The notes below the pieces were generated by a model. The model was not told the origin of the DNA. It worked only from the letters and a program-made list of their open reading frames with translations, and ran no database searches. From NCBI GenBank assembly GCA_021234155.1, contig JAJEKV010000025.1, positions 8,596,279-8,660,278 on the forward strand: a stretch of DNA of 64,000 nucleotides, given 5' to 3'. Shown piece after piece: positions 48,453-60,200 of this stretch. The DNA is from Isoetes taiwanensis (Eukaryota > Streptophyta > Lycopodiopsida > Isoetales > Isoetaceae). The translations under genes were made by a program, and so were the position numbers. Each line of letters opens with the position of its first letter. The stretch's first letter is position 1.

Positions 48453-49909
48453 TGTTGTACTTAGAACTGAACCTAAGCACAACACTCAGTTAACTACTCT
48501 CACAAGTTTATGTTACCAGCCTTGCTACTGTCAACGTGAAATCTACTGTTGCAGGACTACCTCAGTATAGGTGCAAGTAGAACAAGATCATTTACAAGAC
48601 ATAGCCAACAACAATTGCTCAGAATAACTTAAGCTTCAACAAATGTTCACAGCTTCATAAAAGAAGGAGATATAGAAATATGTATTGCTCAACAAGGATT
48701 GTATTAAAAGGAGTTCTCAACTTACAATCCCATGACCACGGATAATACATTGCATCACACAAAAAAACTGTAATAAAATGGAGTAAGATGCCCAAACAAC
48801 ATATATTTTCTTCAAGAACTGAACATAAACAATTTTTTTCAATAACCACAGCTTCTCATTGATGTTTAGCCTCCAGTTGTCTAGCGAGATCACCACATTA
48901 ATTTCAATCTGTCAAACATCAACCTCAGCACCCAATGAATCTTCAATCTTCAAACATCTAATAGGTTCGCCACATTAACTTCCATCCTTCACAAAATGAT
49001 CCCTTACTTTTGTTGCTACCCAAAACAAAATTTCCCTGATTCTTTTTTCTTCAATAGGTCTCGACCGCACTGCTATGCGTTCCCGGACGACCCTATTTGT
49101 GCCTTGCCATCTGATTTATAGGTCGGTCTGCTGGATCCGATTCTTCTGGCTGCAAATCCGATTCGGTGGAGCAATTTTTGGAGCTACTAATTCGAATCCA
49201 TCCCAGCGGGAGTTCTGAATCACTGTAGCCAAGGGAAAAAATACTGTAGCATATTTTATACCAATATTAGACATCCGAACCATTGAACCATTGTTATTTC
49301 TTTTCTTCATTTTTCTTTCTTACAGGCAATGGTACAAGACATTGGTATTGTGCCCATGGCATAACCTGTCTCCATGAGTAAATCCCAACGTCCTCTGTCG
49401 AAACAATTTACTGTCTCAGAAGATTAACTACTCGTTCACAGCAACAATAATTTATCTGATGCAGCTCCATTCTTTATTCACAACAGGATAAAACCACCCC
49501 AGAACCTAGCATAATTACTGAAATCAAGGCTAAACAACCTTTTAAATCTGGAAACAGCTTACTAGTGCCAAGGTGTATCTTGTTGTTTGATCATAAGTTC
49601 CAAACTGTTTCTTCATCGAAATTGTGCAATACTGTACCATGATTACCCCTTCATGGCCCCAATGTGTTCACAAACACATTGGGAGGTGTTCCTACACACC
49701 AGGGCTTCTTGAATACAATCGTGGATCCTTGAGCTTCTTGACACTTGAACTAAATTGAAACTTGTCTTCTACAACTTGACATAGCTGAAACTTAGATTTG
49801 CTTGAACTAAATTGAAACTTGTCTTCTACAACTTGACATACCTGAAACTAAGAATGCAGAACATTAGTAAAAAAGAACTGTAGAAATATGTTGCACAGAA
49901 TGTGCAACA
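48453..49909 (-). repeat. LTR 1 (3'-most in element orientation) of the double retrotransposon
   Basis: A 1,457-bp LTR with TGTTG...CAACA termini. It is nearly identical to the LTRs at 55286-56740 and 62113-63564. On the minus strand a TATAAAATA lies at about 49253-49262. An internal ~54-bp tandem duplication (CTAAATTGAAACTTGTCTTC) lies at about 49749-49849. A 10-bp-arm hairpin (CCAATGTGTT/AACACATTGG) lies at 49659-49682. Confidence 0.92.
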
Positions 49910-49950
49910 TTTATGCCCAAACAAAATATGGGCTGGTCCCTTCAGCCCTA

Positions 49951-52673
49951 TCATGGCCAGAACCGTTTGAGATGCAGCAGATTCACAGGGTTTGGAAGGC
50001 GCCTCAGATTTGCATCAGTTAACCAATAAGAATTCAGTCCAGCTTCTTCCTTGATAAAATATGGTCCTTCCCATAAATTCAAGCAAACTTAGGTGTTTTG
50101 TCTTCGAAAGTGCTTTGTTCCACTTAAGCACCATATCTCCTATGGCAAAACTTTTCTTACCATCATACTTCTTCAAGAATGTATCTTGCAGCCTTGTGCT
50201 CTCTCCTCATCCAGCTGCAGCAACATATCTAGCCTGGACCTGTAGCCTTGTGCATAGTCTTCAACCACTTCTGCCATGATTTCCAAGACAGGTATCTCCA
50301 TATGAACTGGCAGTCCCGTACACCAATTCAAAGGGTGTTTTCCCCAGACCGACCTTGGTATTTTGCCTATCGCCCATAATGCTCCAGAAGTTTATGATGC
50401 CGGCCCTCGTTTGTTCTCATTCACTATCTTCTTCAAGATGTTTTTCAAGACTTTATTTGTTGCTTCTACTGGCCCATTACCCCCGAGGGTAATATGAACT
50501 ACTCTTGCTATGTTTCATGCCCAAGTCTCTCGATAATTTGTTCACCACTTCATTTATGAAGTGAGTTCCCCTGTCACCAAGAACTTGTGTGGCACTCCAA
50601 ACCTACTACAAATGTTATTTAAAATGAATGTGGCTGTATTATTTTAAGAGCTTCTCTCAATTGGAGTTGCCTCAGCCCACTTTGTGAACAAATGTGGCAA
50701 CCAATATATAGTGATGACCATTCGATGATGCAGCTCCATCTTGCCAATGTAGTCCAAAGTCCCCACACTTGAAATGGCCCCGTACTACTATGGGATTCGA
50801 GCATGCCGGCACCGTGGTTTTCTTGGCATGAATCTGACATTTGAAACAACTCCTCACTTTATGATAACAATCCCTGAAAATTGTTGGCCAATAGTAGCCA
50901 GCTCTCAATATCTTTTGCGCTGTGGTTTTGCCAGAGAAATGACCCCCACAGAAGCCACTATGACACTCTTCCATCACCAACTCCTTCTCACACTCATCAA
51001 TGCACCTCAAGTAAATGTTAGATCTGTCCTTGTAGCAAAGAACATCTCCCAGCAAGGAATATCGGAGACAATTTTCCTTAAATTTCTTCAACTCACCTTT
51101 GTTCAACATCTCAGGTTCCTCTTGGTACTGCAGATACTTAATTATGGGTGTCATCCATGTCTCTTTGCTCTCTATATAGCGCACTCCCTGCTCAAATGCT
51201 TCCCCGAAATCACCTTGTACCGCATGTTCATCCATCTCCATCATTTGTTGATCCGTCTGATCAATGTCATGTTCATAAAAAGCATAAGGCAAATAGGCAC
51301 TCGGATCCTTTGCACTTGTGTTGGTCTCAATGTGCAAATCAAATTCCATAAGCCGGGCAGCCCACCTATGCAGCTTGTCTTTCTTCTGATTTTTGCTCAT
51401 GAGGTATTTCAAGGGATTATGTTTCATGTACACAGTAATCTTTTGACTTAGAAACATATAGCCATGTTTATCTATAAGAAATATGAGAGAGGCAACATAC
51501 TTTTCACTGAGGGGATATCTCTCTTCCGTTTGGTTCCATTGCTTGCCCGAGAACTTAAGTACACGCCTATTTTGAACCAGAGCTAGTCCCATAGCCTTCA
51601 AGGTCACTGTGATGTAAGCTTTGAAGGGTTTTCCGTGATCTGGTTTCGTCAGGGCCACTGCAGAACATAATTGAGTTATCACTTTGTGCATGGCTTCTTA
51701 AGGTGCTTGATTCCAAAGCAAATCTTAACATCACGGCTCTTCCCCTTAGGTACTGCTCCTCTTCTTGTCAATTTGGTAATTGGCTCCATGATGTGGGCAA
51801 AATTAGGAACATGAATCCTTAGGAAGTGGTCATCCCTATCGACTTTTCACCTGTTTAAGATTGGTTGGAGGTGGGCGATTCTTAATGACATCCAACTTCC
51901 CTTCCTACCTTCACGCCCTCTTGGCAAACTTGGTGCCCTAGCAAAATTCCGTGAGCTTACAGAGAAAACACATTTCCCTTGGGTTTAGGCAAATGCTAAA
52001 CTTCCCCGCATAACTCCAACAAGGAGACTGTTAGCTCAATGTGTCTTTCTCTCGAGGACCCCTGCATACAAGTCATCAAGGAATACACTAAAATTCTCCT
52101 TTGGCATTGAACTAAAGGCCTTGTCCATGGCTCTCGAACACCGAGGGGTTTCATTAACCCAAAAGGCATCTTTATCATGGCATAAGTTCCCCATGGCGTG
52201 ATGAAGGCGCCTTGGGCTGGTCAATTTCCCTCACTTGTATTTGGTTAAAACCTGAAAACCCATCAAGGAAAGAATACCTTTGGTTCCTCAAGCATAAAGA
52301 TAAAGCACCTCTTCTAGAAAAGGAATTGATAATAATCCTTCTTTGTGGCTTTGTTCAGTTCTTGATAGTCTACACAAATCCTCGAGCTCTTGTTCTTTTT
52401 CTAACAGCACCACACAAGAGACCCATTCGGGTTCTCAATCTCCTTGATCAGACCAGCGTGCAACATTTTATCAATCTCTTGTTTGATTAAGGGCTCTAAA
52501 GTGGTTAATCCTCCCGCTTTTTGAGCAACCGGCTTGCTTCTCGGTTTCAACTCAATGCTAAGTTTACGCAATATGTGAGGGAATGCCCTTGAGTTCTGCA
52601 TAATCCCAAGCAAAGGTGTCTACTTTCTCTTGAAAAATTCCCGCGTATTCCTTCATTTCATCCACATTTGTAT
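49951..52673 (-). pseudogene. Copy 1 pol: RT, degenerate RNase H, integrase (frame-broken)
   Basis: This is the counterpart of 56782-59520 in copy 2. The longest open piece (50672-51691, 339 codons) covers degenerate RNase H and the integrase zinc finger up to FKCQIHAKKT. The RT half (51700-52650) and the integrase core and tail are broken by many small indels. Most breaks sit where copy 2 has CAG or CTG, for example CTGG read as CCGG and CAGA read as CGA. The breaks may therefore be sequence errors rather than decay. The pol stop is at 49951, 41 bp before the LTR. Confidence 0.85.
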
Positions 52674-52674
52674 C

Positions 52675-54594
52675 TCAGGCCCACACTCGAGATCTTCCGG
52701 AGTTGTTTTTGATTACGTCAATTTCTTTTACTTGTTCTTCTAGACTAGTATCCACCACAAGAATGGGGTGCATCTGTTCCAAAATATCGTCTCCCAATTC
52801 TTCCTCTTCTTCAGACTCCTTGCTGAGGTAATCCATTAAGGTATTCCTGCAAATCTGATCTGCTATAGTGTTCTGCCCCCTGGGTACATGCATAATGTCC
52901 CATGATTCAAAGGAGAGGAGAAGAGTGTGTACCTGTTCCAAATAGGTAGCCATCTCCTTGCTCTTTGCTTGATAATCACCGCTAACTTGTTTGCACACAA
53001 GCATGGAGTCTCCAAATATATGGATATGAGTGATTTTGCATTCCCTTGCAAGGTTCAAACCCATGATTAAGCCCTCATATTCTGCTGCATTAGAAGTTAT
53101 GTTTGGCACTATCTTCCCTTCTGAAGACAAAACTAAGTCGTGCATATCTTTTACTATTGCTCCAGCTGCTGCTACTCGAGCCAACTTGGAGATGCCTCCA
53201 TCAAACCACAACCGCCCCTCCACCTTTTCTTTCTCCAAATTCTGGTCTGCTATAACAACCACGGCAGGTTCCTTAACATTGATGGCATGCTTGTTCCCGG
53301 ATTCACTCAAGGGAACATGGTATATACCTCTGCCCATAGGCTGCAGTATCTCCTCCCATTCCACAAAATGAGTACTGTTACTAACATTGTCTTTGTCTCG
53401 TTCAAAATCTTCCTGTTCTTGGTCACTATGCAACGTTACTCTGACATTACCATCAGAAATCGTGCAAGAGCCATTAGACCACACTGGTATAGCATCTACT
53501 GCCTTCATCCATTTTCTGCCCAAAAGCAAGTCATATGTATCCCCATCTTCTTCATTTACTCCTACTACCACAAAGTCGACATTTGCAATGATCCCTTTGA
53601 CTGTGACTTCACAGTTTGTCACCACACCTATTGGTTTTACTTTTGTATTAGTAAAGGTTTTCAAAACGTACCTTGATGTTTCATCTACTGACAGGCCCAA
53701 AACTCTCATTATATGATATGGCATGATGCTCAATCCCGAACCTCCATCTACGATAACCTTGTTGAGTTTTTTTCCTTTGATTTCAGCCCTGCATTTTAAG
53801 ATCCCTGGATCTTCTTCCGCTCTAGGAAGCACAAGGTGCATACCATCAACATTTTCCATGTGACTTGCTGCAGGGTCTGAAGCATTGAACAATTGTTTCC
53901 TGTAGCTAGGAGCTATTTTTAGAAGAGTGGCCAGATCTATTGTTACTTTTGAATTCTTGAGCAAATGCTCCAGCTCATTCATGTCTGCATGTACGTGACT
54001 CATATCCAATTTATTTGGAGCTGGTGGCAGAAAATGTACCTGTTTTTGAATTGATGAGGGTGCTGGAATTTCTGTTGAAAGCTTTCCACTCTGTCCTTGT
54101 CTTTGGGACCGAGTATGGACAGCTAAAACCTCCTCTTGTTCAAACATGGCATCTATAAAAAAAGATGAAGTGCCTTCAACATCCTTACCCTTAATATTCG
54201 ATAATTCCTGCCTATCAATATACTCTTTGATTCTGCATTTATCCTCTCTGTGGCCAACCTCTTTACAAAATGCACAGATGGGGCATTCCTTTCCAAAATG
54301 ACCCCTTTTGTTGCATTTGGGGCAAACTCTCCACCAACAAGCACTTTCAGGATGCCCTGTTCTCTCACAATGAGAACAGGGTTTTAGACTCGCCTCCGTG
54401 TTTCCAGTGGATGTTGTCTGATGGCTGAGCATTTTTTCAGCAAGTTGCTTTGATATTTCCATCAGGCTCATCATTCCAGCCTCCAATCTGCTGGTAGCTT
54501 TGGCCACCTCATTTTTTACTTCTTCCTCTAATTTTATATTTTTTTTCCAACAGCATAGCAAGGTTCCACTTCTTTGTCTCATCGCATCCTCCAA
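52675..54594 (-). CDS. Copy 1: gag zinc knuckles, protease and RNase H (639-codon ORF)
   Basis: This ORF is open from the end of gag into pol. Three CCHC zinc knuckles lie at residues 73-86 (CSHCERTGHPESAC), 91-104 (CPKCNKRGHFGKEC) and 107-120 (CAFCKEVGHREDKC). An aspartic protease follows at about 275-380 with VDGGSGLSIMP as the active-site motif (DGG in place of DTG/DSG) and YDLLLGRKW. A plant/archaeal-type RNase H is at about 458-590 (LWFDGG, NAAEYEGLI, FGDSMLVCKQV, NTIADQICR). The zinc knuckles bind the RNA genome; the protease cuts the polyprotein. Gag is in the adjacent frame, but the two copies differ at the junction (about 54598), so one continuous gag-pol frame is likely. Confidence 0.88.
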   Translation of the reverse strand: MEDAMRQRSGTLLCCWKKNIKLEEEVKNEVAKATSRLEAGMMSLMEISKQLAEKMLSHQTTSTGNTEASLKPCSHCERTGHPESACWWRVCPKCNKRGHFGKECPICAFCKEVGHREDKCRIKEYIDRQELSNIKGKDVEGTSSFFIDAMFEQEEVLAVHTRSQRQGQSGKLSTEIPAPSSIQKQVHFLPPAPNKLDMSHVHADMNELEHLLKNSKVTIDLATLLKIAPSYRKQLFNASDPAASHMENVDGMHLVLPRAEEDPGILKCRAEIKGKKLNKVIVDGGSGLSIMPYHIMRVLGLSVDETSRYVLKTFTNTKVKPIGVVTNCEVTVKGIIANVDFVVVGVNEEDGDTYDLLLGRKWMKAVDAIPVWSNGSCTISDGNVRVTLHSDQEQEDFERDKDNVSNSTHFVEWEEILQPMGRGIYHVPLSESGNKHAINVKEPAVVVIADQNLEKEKVEGRLWFDGGISKLARVAAAGAIVKDMHDLVLSSEGKIVPNITSNAAEYEGLIMGLNLARECKITHIHIFGDSMLVCKQVSGDYQAKSKEMATYLEQVHTLLLSFESWDIMHVPRGQNTIADQICRNTLMDYLSKESEEEEELGDDILEQMHPILVVDTSLEEQVKEIDVIKNNSGRSRVWA

Positions 54595-55229
54595 ATCTTC
54601 TTCTTCGTGGCATAAATAACCTGTGCAACTTCTATTGCCTTTGCAAATGCTACATGGATAGTGCTAATTCCTCCTAGCACCTGTATCTTATTCATTTTCT
54701 TGTACAGCTTGCCTTGTGGTTTCAAGCCAGTTATGAAGGCATGTATCATGTGATAGTTGGGCGTGTCAACCCCATGCTGTTTGCATCTGAGCAAATATAG
54801 ATTGAATCTCTCAACATATGAGTGGATGTTTTCTCCTTTCTTGATGTGCATAGTACTCAGACTCAGAAAGGGACTTCCTTTTGTGACTTCCATCCCAAAC
54901 CTATCCAGAAAGCTTTGTTTCATGTATTCCCAACCCATTTCCCCCGTGCCTTCCTGGTATAAGAGCCACGATTTAGCCTCTTTCTTAAGGGCCAACTTGA
55001 AGATAGCTTCGATGGCACCTTTCTTATTGCCATGTTCCTCATAGTAATCTTCAAACAGCTGCAGAAAATCTTGAGGATTGCCAAACCCATCAAAGGTAGG
55101 AATAGGAGTAGGCATGGTAACTTCAATATGATATGGAGGTGGAGCAGAATTGATCTGAGTAATTGTTGTCTCCTCATTGAAGCTGGCCTCCTGTTTATCT
55201 TCCATAGCCACTACTTTCTTTGGGGGCAT
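54579..55229 (-). CDS. Copy 1 gag N-terminal part
   Basis: 216 codons start MPPKKVVAMEDKQEASF and contain the retrotransposon gag core (DGFGNPQDFLQLFEDYYEEH, AKSWLLYQEGTG, ERFNLYLLRCKQHG). This protein forms the virus-like particle. It overlaps the next ORF by 16 bp in another frame because of a small difference from copy 2 at about 54598. A second difference (about 54860: LSLS where copy 2 has LQEL) lies in a CAG/CTG-rich spot. The start codon is 35 bp from the primer-binding site. Confidence 0.85.
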   Translation of the reverse strand: MPPKKVVAMEDKQEASFNEETTITQINSAPPPYHIEVTMPTPIPTFDGFGNPQDFLQLFEDYYEEHGNKKGAIEAIFKLALKKEAKSWLLYQEGTGEMGWEYMKQSFLDRFGMEVTKGSPFLSLSTMHIKKGENIHSYVERFNLYLLRCKQHGVDTPNYHMIHAFITGLKPQGKLYKKMNKIQVLGGISTIHVAFAKAIEVAQVIYATKKKIWRMR

Positions 55230-55263
55230 GACTGCTGATTAGCCTGAGTATCGATCCAAATGG

Positions 55264-55281
55264 ATCTCGGTAGGACCTCCA
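55264..55281 (-). promoter_or_regulatory. Primer-binding site, tRNA-Gln type, copy 1
   Basis: On the minus strand this is TGGAGGTCCTACCGAGAT, 4 bp after the LTR end. It is complementary to the 3' end of a plant tRNA-Gln including CCA (from memory of that tRNA). It primes minus-strand DNA synthesis. Confidence 0.75.
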
Positions 55282-55285
55282 AAGA

Positions 55286-56740
55286 TGTTGTACTTAGAAC
55301 TGAACCTAAGCACAACACTCAGTTAACTACTCTCACAAGTTTATGTTACCAGCCTTGCTACTGTCAACGTGAAATCTACTGTTGCAGGACTACCTCAGTA
55401 TAGGTGCAAGTAGAACAAGATCATTTACAAGACATAGCCAACAACAATTGCTCAGAATAACTTAAGCTTCAACAAATGTTCACAGCTTCATAAAAGAAGG
55501 AGATATAGAAATATGTATTGCTCAACAAGGATTGTATTAAAAGGAGTTCTCAACTTACAATCCCATGACCACGGATAATACATTGCATCACACAAAAAAC
55601 TGTAATAAAATGGAGTAAGATGCCCAAACAACATATATTTTCTTCAAGAACTGAACATAAACAATTTTTTTCAATAACCACAGCTTCTCATTGATGTTTA
55701 GCCTCCAGTTGTCTAGCGAGATCACCACATTAATTTCAATCTGTCAAACATCAACCTCAGCACCCAATGAATCTTCAATCTTCAAACATCTAATAGGTTC
55801 GCCACATTAACTTCCATCCTTCACAAAATGATCCCTTACTTTTGTTGCTACCCAAAACAAAATTTCCCTGATTCTTTTTTCTTCAATAGGTCTCGACCGC
55901 ACTGCTATGCGTTCCCGGACGACCCTATTTGTGCCTTTCCATCTGATTTATAGGTCGGTCTGCTGGATCCGATTCTTCTGGCTGCAAATCCGATTCGGTG
56001 GAGCAATCTTTGGAGCTACTAATTCGAATCCATCCCAGCGGGAGTTCTGAATCACTGTAGCCAAGGGAAAAAACACTGTAGCATATTTTATACCAATATT
56101 AGACATCCGAACCATTGAACCATTGTTATTTCTTTTCTTCATTTTTCTTTCTTACAGGCAATGGTACAAGACATGGGTATTGTGCCCATGGCATAACCTG
56201 TCTCCATGAGTAAATCCCAACGTCCTCTGTCGAAACAATTCAATCGCCCCTTAAGATTAACTACTCGTTCACAGCAACAATAATTTATCTGATGCAGCTC
56301 CATTCTTTATTCACAACAGGATAAAACCACCCCAGAACCTAGCATAATTACTGAAATCAAGGCTAAACAACCTTTTAAATCTGGAAACAGCTTACTAGTG
56401 CCAAGGTGTATCTTGTTGTTTGATCATAAGTTCCAAACTGTTTCTTCATCGAAATTGTGCAATACTGTACCATGATTACCCCTTTCATGGCCCCAATGTG
56501 TTCACAAACACATTGGGAATCCTACACAGGGAGGGCTTCTTGAATACAATCGTGGATCCTTGAGCTTCTTGACACTTGAACTAAATTGAAACTTGTCTTC
56601 TACAACTTGACATAGCTGAAACTTAGATTTGCTTGAACTAAATTGAAACTTGTCTTCTACAACTTGACATACCTGAAACTAAGAATGCAGAACATTAGTA
56701 AAAAAGAACTGTAGAAATATGTTGCACAGAATGTGCAACA
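55286..56740 (-). repeat. LTR 2 (shared middle LTR)
   Basis: A 1,455-bp LTR with TGTTG...CAACA ends. It serves as the 5' LTR of copy 1 and the 3' LTR of copy 2. It has no flanking target duplication; its neighbours are a primer-binding site on the low side and the pol 3' end on the high side. It differs from LTRs 1 and 3 at about 56242-56255 and 56517-56540. Confidence 0.92.
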
Positions 56741-56781
56741 TTTATGCCCAAACAAAATATGGGCTGGTCCCTTCAGCCCTA

Positions 56782-57248
56782 TCATGGCCAGAACCGTTTG
56801 AGATGCAGCAGATTCACATGGTTTGGAAGGCGCCTCAGATTTGCATCAGTTAACCAATAAGAATTCAGTCCAGCTTCTTCCTTGATAAAATATGGTCCTT
56901 CCCATAAATTCGCAAACTTAGGTGCTTTGTCTTCGAGTGCTTTGTTCCACTTAAGCACCATATCTCCTATGGCAAAACTTTTCTTACCATCATACTTCTT
57001 CAAGAATGTATCTTGCAGCCTTGTGCTCTCTCCTCATCCAGCTGCAGCAACATATCTAGCCTGGACCTGTAGCCTTGTGCATAGTCTTCAACCACTTCTG
57101 CCATGATTTCCAAGACAGGTATCTCCATATGAACTGGCAGTCCCGTACACCAATTCAAAGGGTGTTTTCCCTGTACTGACCTTGGTATTTTGCCTATACG
57201 CCCATAATGCTCCAGTAAGTTTATGATGCCAGTCTCGTTTGTTCTCAT
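56782..57248 (-). pseudogene. Copy 2 integrase C-terminus with two frame changes
   Basis: This continues the integrase after FELVYGT. One frame reads LPVHMEIPVLEIMAEVVEDY and LDMLLQLDEERAQG. A second reads LKKYDGKKSFAIGDMVLKWN, then LWEGPYFIKEEAG (the GPY/F module), and ends LKRFWP with a stop at 56782. The two frame changes (about 57150 and 57010) are also present in copy 1, so they are either inherited or the same systematic error. Confidence 0.8.
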
Positions 57249-60200
57249 TCACTATCTTCTTCAAGATGTTTTTCAGCACTTTATTTGTTGCTTCGGCCTG
57301 TCCATTACCCTGAGGGTAATATGAACTACTCTTGCTATGTTTCATGCCCAAGTCTCTGCATAATTTGTTCACCACTTCATTTATGAAGTGAGTTCCCCTG
57401 TCAGTCAGCAACTTGTGTGGCACTCCAAACCTACTACAAATGTTATTTAAAATGAATGTGGCTGTACTATTTGCAGTAGCTTCTCTCAGTGGAGTTGCCT
57501 CAGCCCACTTTGTGAACAAATCTGTGGCAACCAATATATAGTGATGACCATTCGATGATGCAGGCTCCATCTTGCCAATGTAGTCCAGTCCCCACACTTG
57601 AAATGGCCCTGGTACTACTATGGGACTGAGCATGCCTGGCACCAGGGTTTTCTTGGCATGAATCTGACATTTGAAACAACTCCTCACTTTATGATAACAA
57701 TCCCTGAAAATTGTTGGCCAATAGTAGCCAGCTCTCAATATCTTTTGCGCTGTGGTTTTGCCAGAGAAATGACCCCCACAGAAGCCACTATGACACTCTT
57801 CCATCACCAACTCCTTCTCACACTCAGCAATGCACCTCAAGTAAATGTTAGATCTGTCCTTGTAGCAAAGAACATCTCCCAGCAAGGAATATCGGAGACA
57901 ATTTTCCTTAAATTTCTTCAATTCACCTTTGTTCAACATCTCAGGTTCCTCTTGGTACTGCAGATACTTAATTATGGGTGTCATCCATGTCTCTTTGCTC
58001 TCTATATAGCGCACTTCCTGCTCAAATGCTTCCCCGAAATCACCTTGTACCGCATGTTCATCCATCTCCATCATTTGTTGATCCGTCTGATCAATGTCAT
58101 GTTCATAAAAAGCATAAGGCAAATAGGCACTCGGATCCTTTGCACTTGTGTTGGTCTCAATGTGCAAATCAAATTCCATAAGCCGGGCAGCCCACCTATG
58201 CAGCTTGTCTTTCTTCTGATTTTTGCTCATGAGGTATTTCAAGGGATTATGTTTCATGTACACAGTAATCTTTTGACTTAGAAACATATAGCCATGTTTA
58301 TCTATAAGAAATATGAGAGAGGCAGCATACTTTTCACTGAGGGGATATCTCTCTTCCGTTTGGTTCCATTGCTTGCCCGAGAACTTAAGTACACGCCTAT
58401 TTTGAACCAGAGCTAGTCCCATAGCCTTCAAGGTCACTGTGATGTAAGCTTTGAAGGGTTTTCTGTGATCTGGTTTCGTCAGGGCCACTGCAGAACATAA
58501 CTGAGTTATCACTTTGTGCATGGCTTCTTGGCAGGCTTGATTCCAGCAAATCTTAACATCACGGCTCTTCCCCTTAGGTACTGCTCCTCTTCTTGTCAAT
58601 TTGGTAATTGGCTCCATGATGTGGGCAAAATTAGGAACATGAATCCTTAGGAAGCTGGTCATCCCTATCAGACTTTTCACCTGTTTAAGATTGGTTGGAG
58701 GTGGCAGATTCTTAATGACATCCAACTTCCCTTCAGCTACCTTCACGCCCTCTTGGCAAACTTGGTGCCCTAGCAAAATTCCAGAGCTTACAGAGAAAAC
58801 ACATTTCCTTGGGTTTAGGCAAATGCTAAACTTCCTGCACAACTCCAACGAGGAGACTGTTAGCTCAATGTGTCTTTCTCTCGAGGACCCCAGACACAAA
58901 TCATCAAGGAATACACGAAAATTCTCCTTTGGCATTGAACTAAAGGCCTTGTCCATGGCTCTCTGGAACACTGAGGGGGCGTTCATTAACCCAAAAGGCA
59001 TCTTTATCATGGCATAAGTTCCCCATGGCGTGATGAAGGCAGTCTTGGGCTGGTCAATTTCCCTCACTTGTATTTGGTTAAAACCTGAAAACCCATCAAG
59101 GAAAGAATACCTTTGGTTCCCTGCTACAGCATAAAGCACCTCTTCTAGAAAAGGAATTGGATAATAATCCTTCTTTGTGGCTTTGTTCAGTTCTTGATAG
59201 TCTACACAAATCCTCGAGCTCTTGTTCTTTTTTCTAACAGGCACCACACAAGAGACCCATTCTGGGTTCTCAATCTCCTTGATCAGACCAGCGTGCAACA
59301 TTTTATCAATCTCTTGTTTGATTAAGGGCTCTAAAGCAGGGTTAATCCTCCTCAGTTTTTGAGCAACTGGCTTGCTTCCTGGTTTCAACTCAATGCTAAG
59401 TTCTGCAATATGTGAGGGAATGCCCTTGAGTTCTGCATAATCCCAAGCAAAGGTGTCTACTTTCTCTTGAAAAATTCCCGCGTATTCCTTCATTTCATCC
59501 ACATTTGTATCTGTGCCCACACTCAGAGATCTTCTGGAGTTGTTCTTGATTACGTCAATTTCTTTTACTTGTTCTTCTAGACTAGTATCCACCACAAGAA
59601 TGGGGTGCATCTGTTCCAAAATATCGTCTCCCAATTCTTCCTCTTCTTCAGACTCCTTGCTGAGGTAATCCATTAAGGTATTCCTGCAAATCTGATCTGC
59701 TATAGTGTTCTGCCCCCTGGGTACATGCATAATGTCCCATGATTCAAAGGAGAGGAGAAGAGTGTGTACCTGTTCCAAATAGGTAGCCATCTCCTTGCTC
59801 TTTGCTTGATAATCACCGCTAACTTGTTTGCACACAAGCATGGAGTCTCCAAATATATGGATATGAGTGATTTTGCATTCCCTTGCAAGGTTCAAACCCA
59901 TGATTAAGCCCTCATATTCTGCTGCATTAGAAGTTATGTTTGGCACTATCTTCCCTTCTGAAGACAAAACTAAGTCGTGCATATCTTTTACTATTGCTCC
60001 AGCTCCTGCTACTCGAGCCAACTTGGAGATGCCTCCATCAAACCACAACCACCCCTCCACCTTTTCTTTCTCCAAATTCTGGTCTGCTATAACAACCACG
60101 GCAGGTTCCTTAACATTGATGGCATGCTTGTTCCCGGATTCACTCAAGGGAACATGGTATACACCTCTGCCCATAGGCTGCAGTATCTCCTCCCATCCCA

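Noticed and set aside
53140-53676. Plus-strand ORF of 178 codons
   Set aside because: Antisense shadow of the protease/RNase H frame; composition follows the complementary strand.
57598-58281. Plus-strand ORF of 227 codons (and its twin at 50774-51451)
   Set aside because: It is antisense to the retroelement RNase H/integrase coding frame and has no motif; a shadow ORF.
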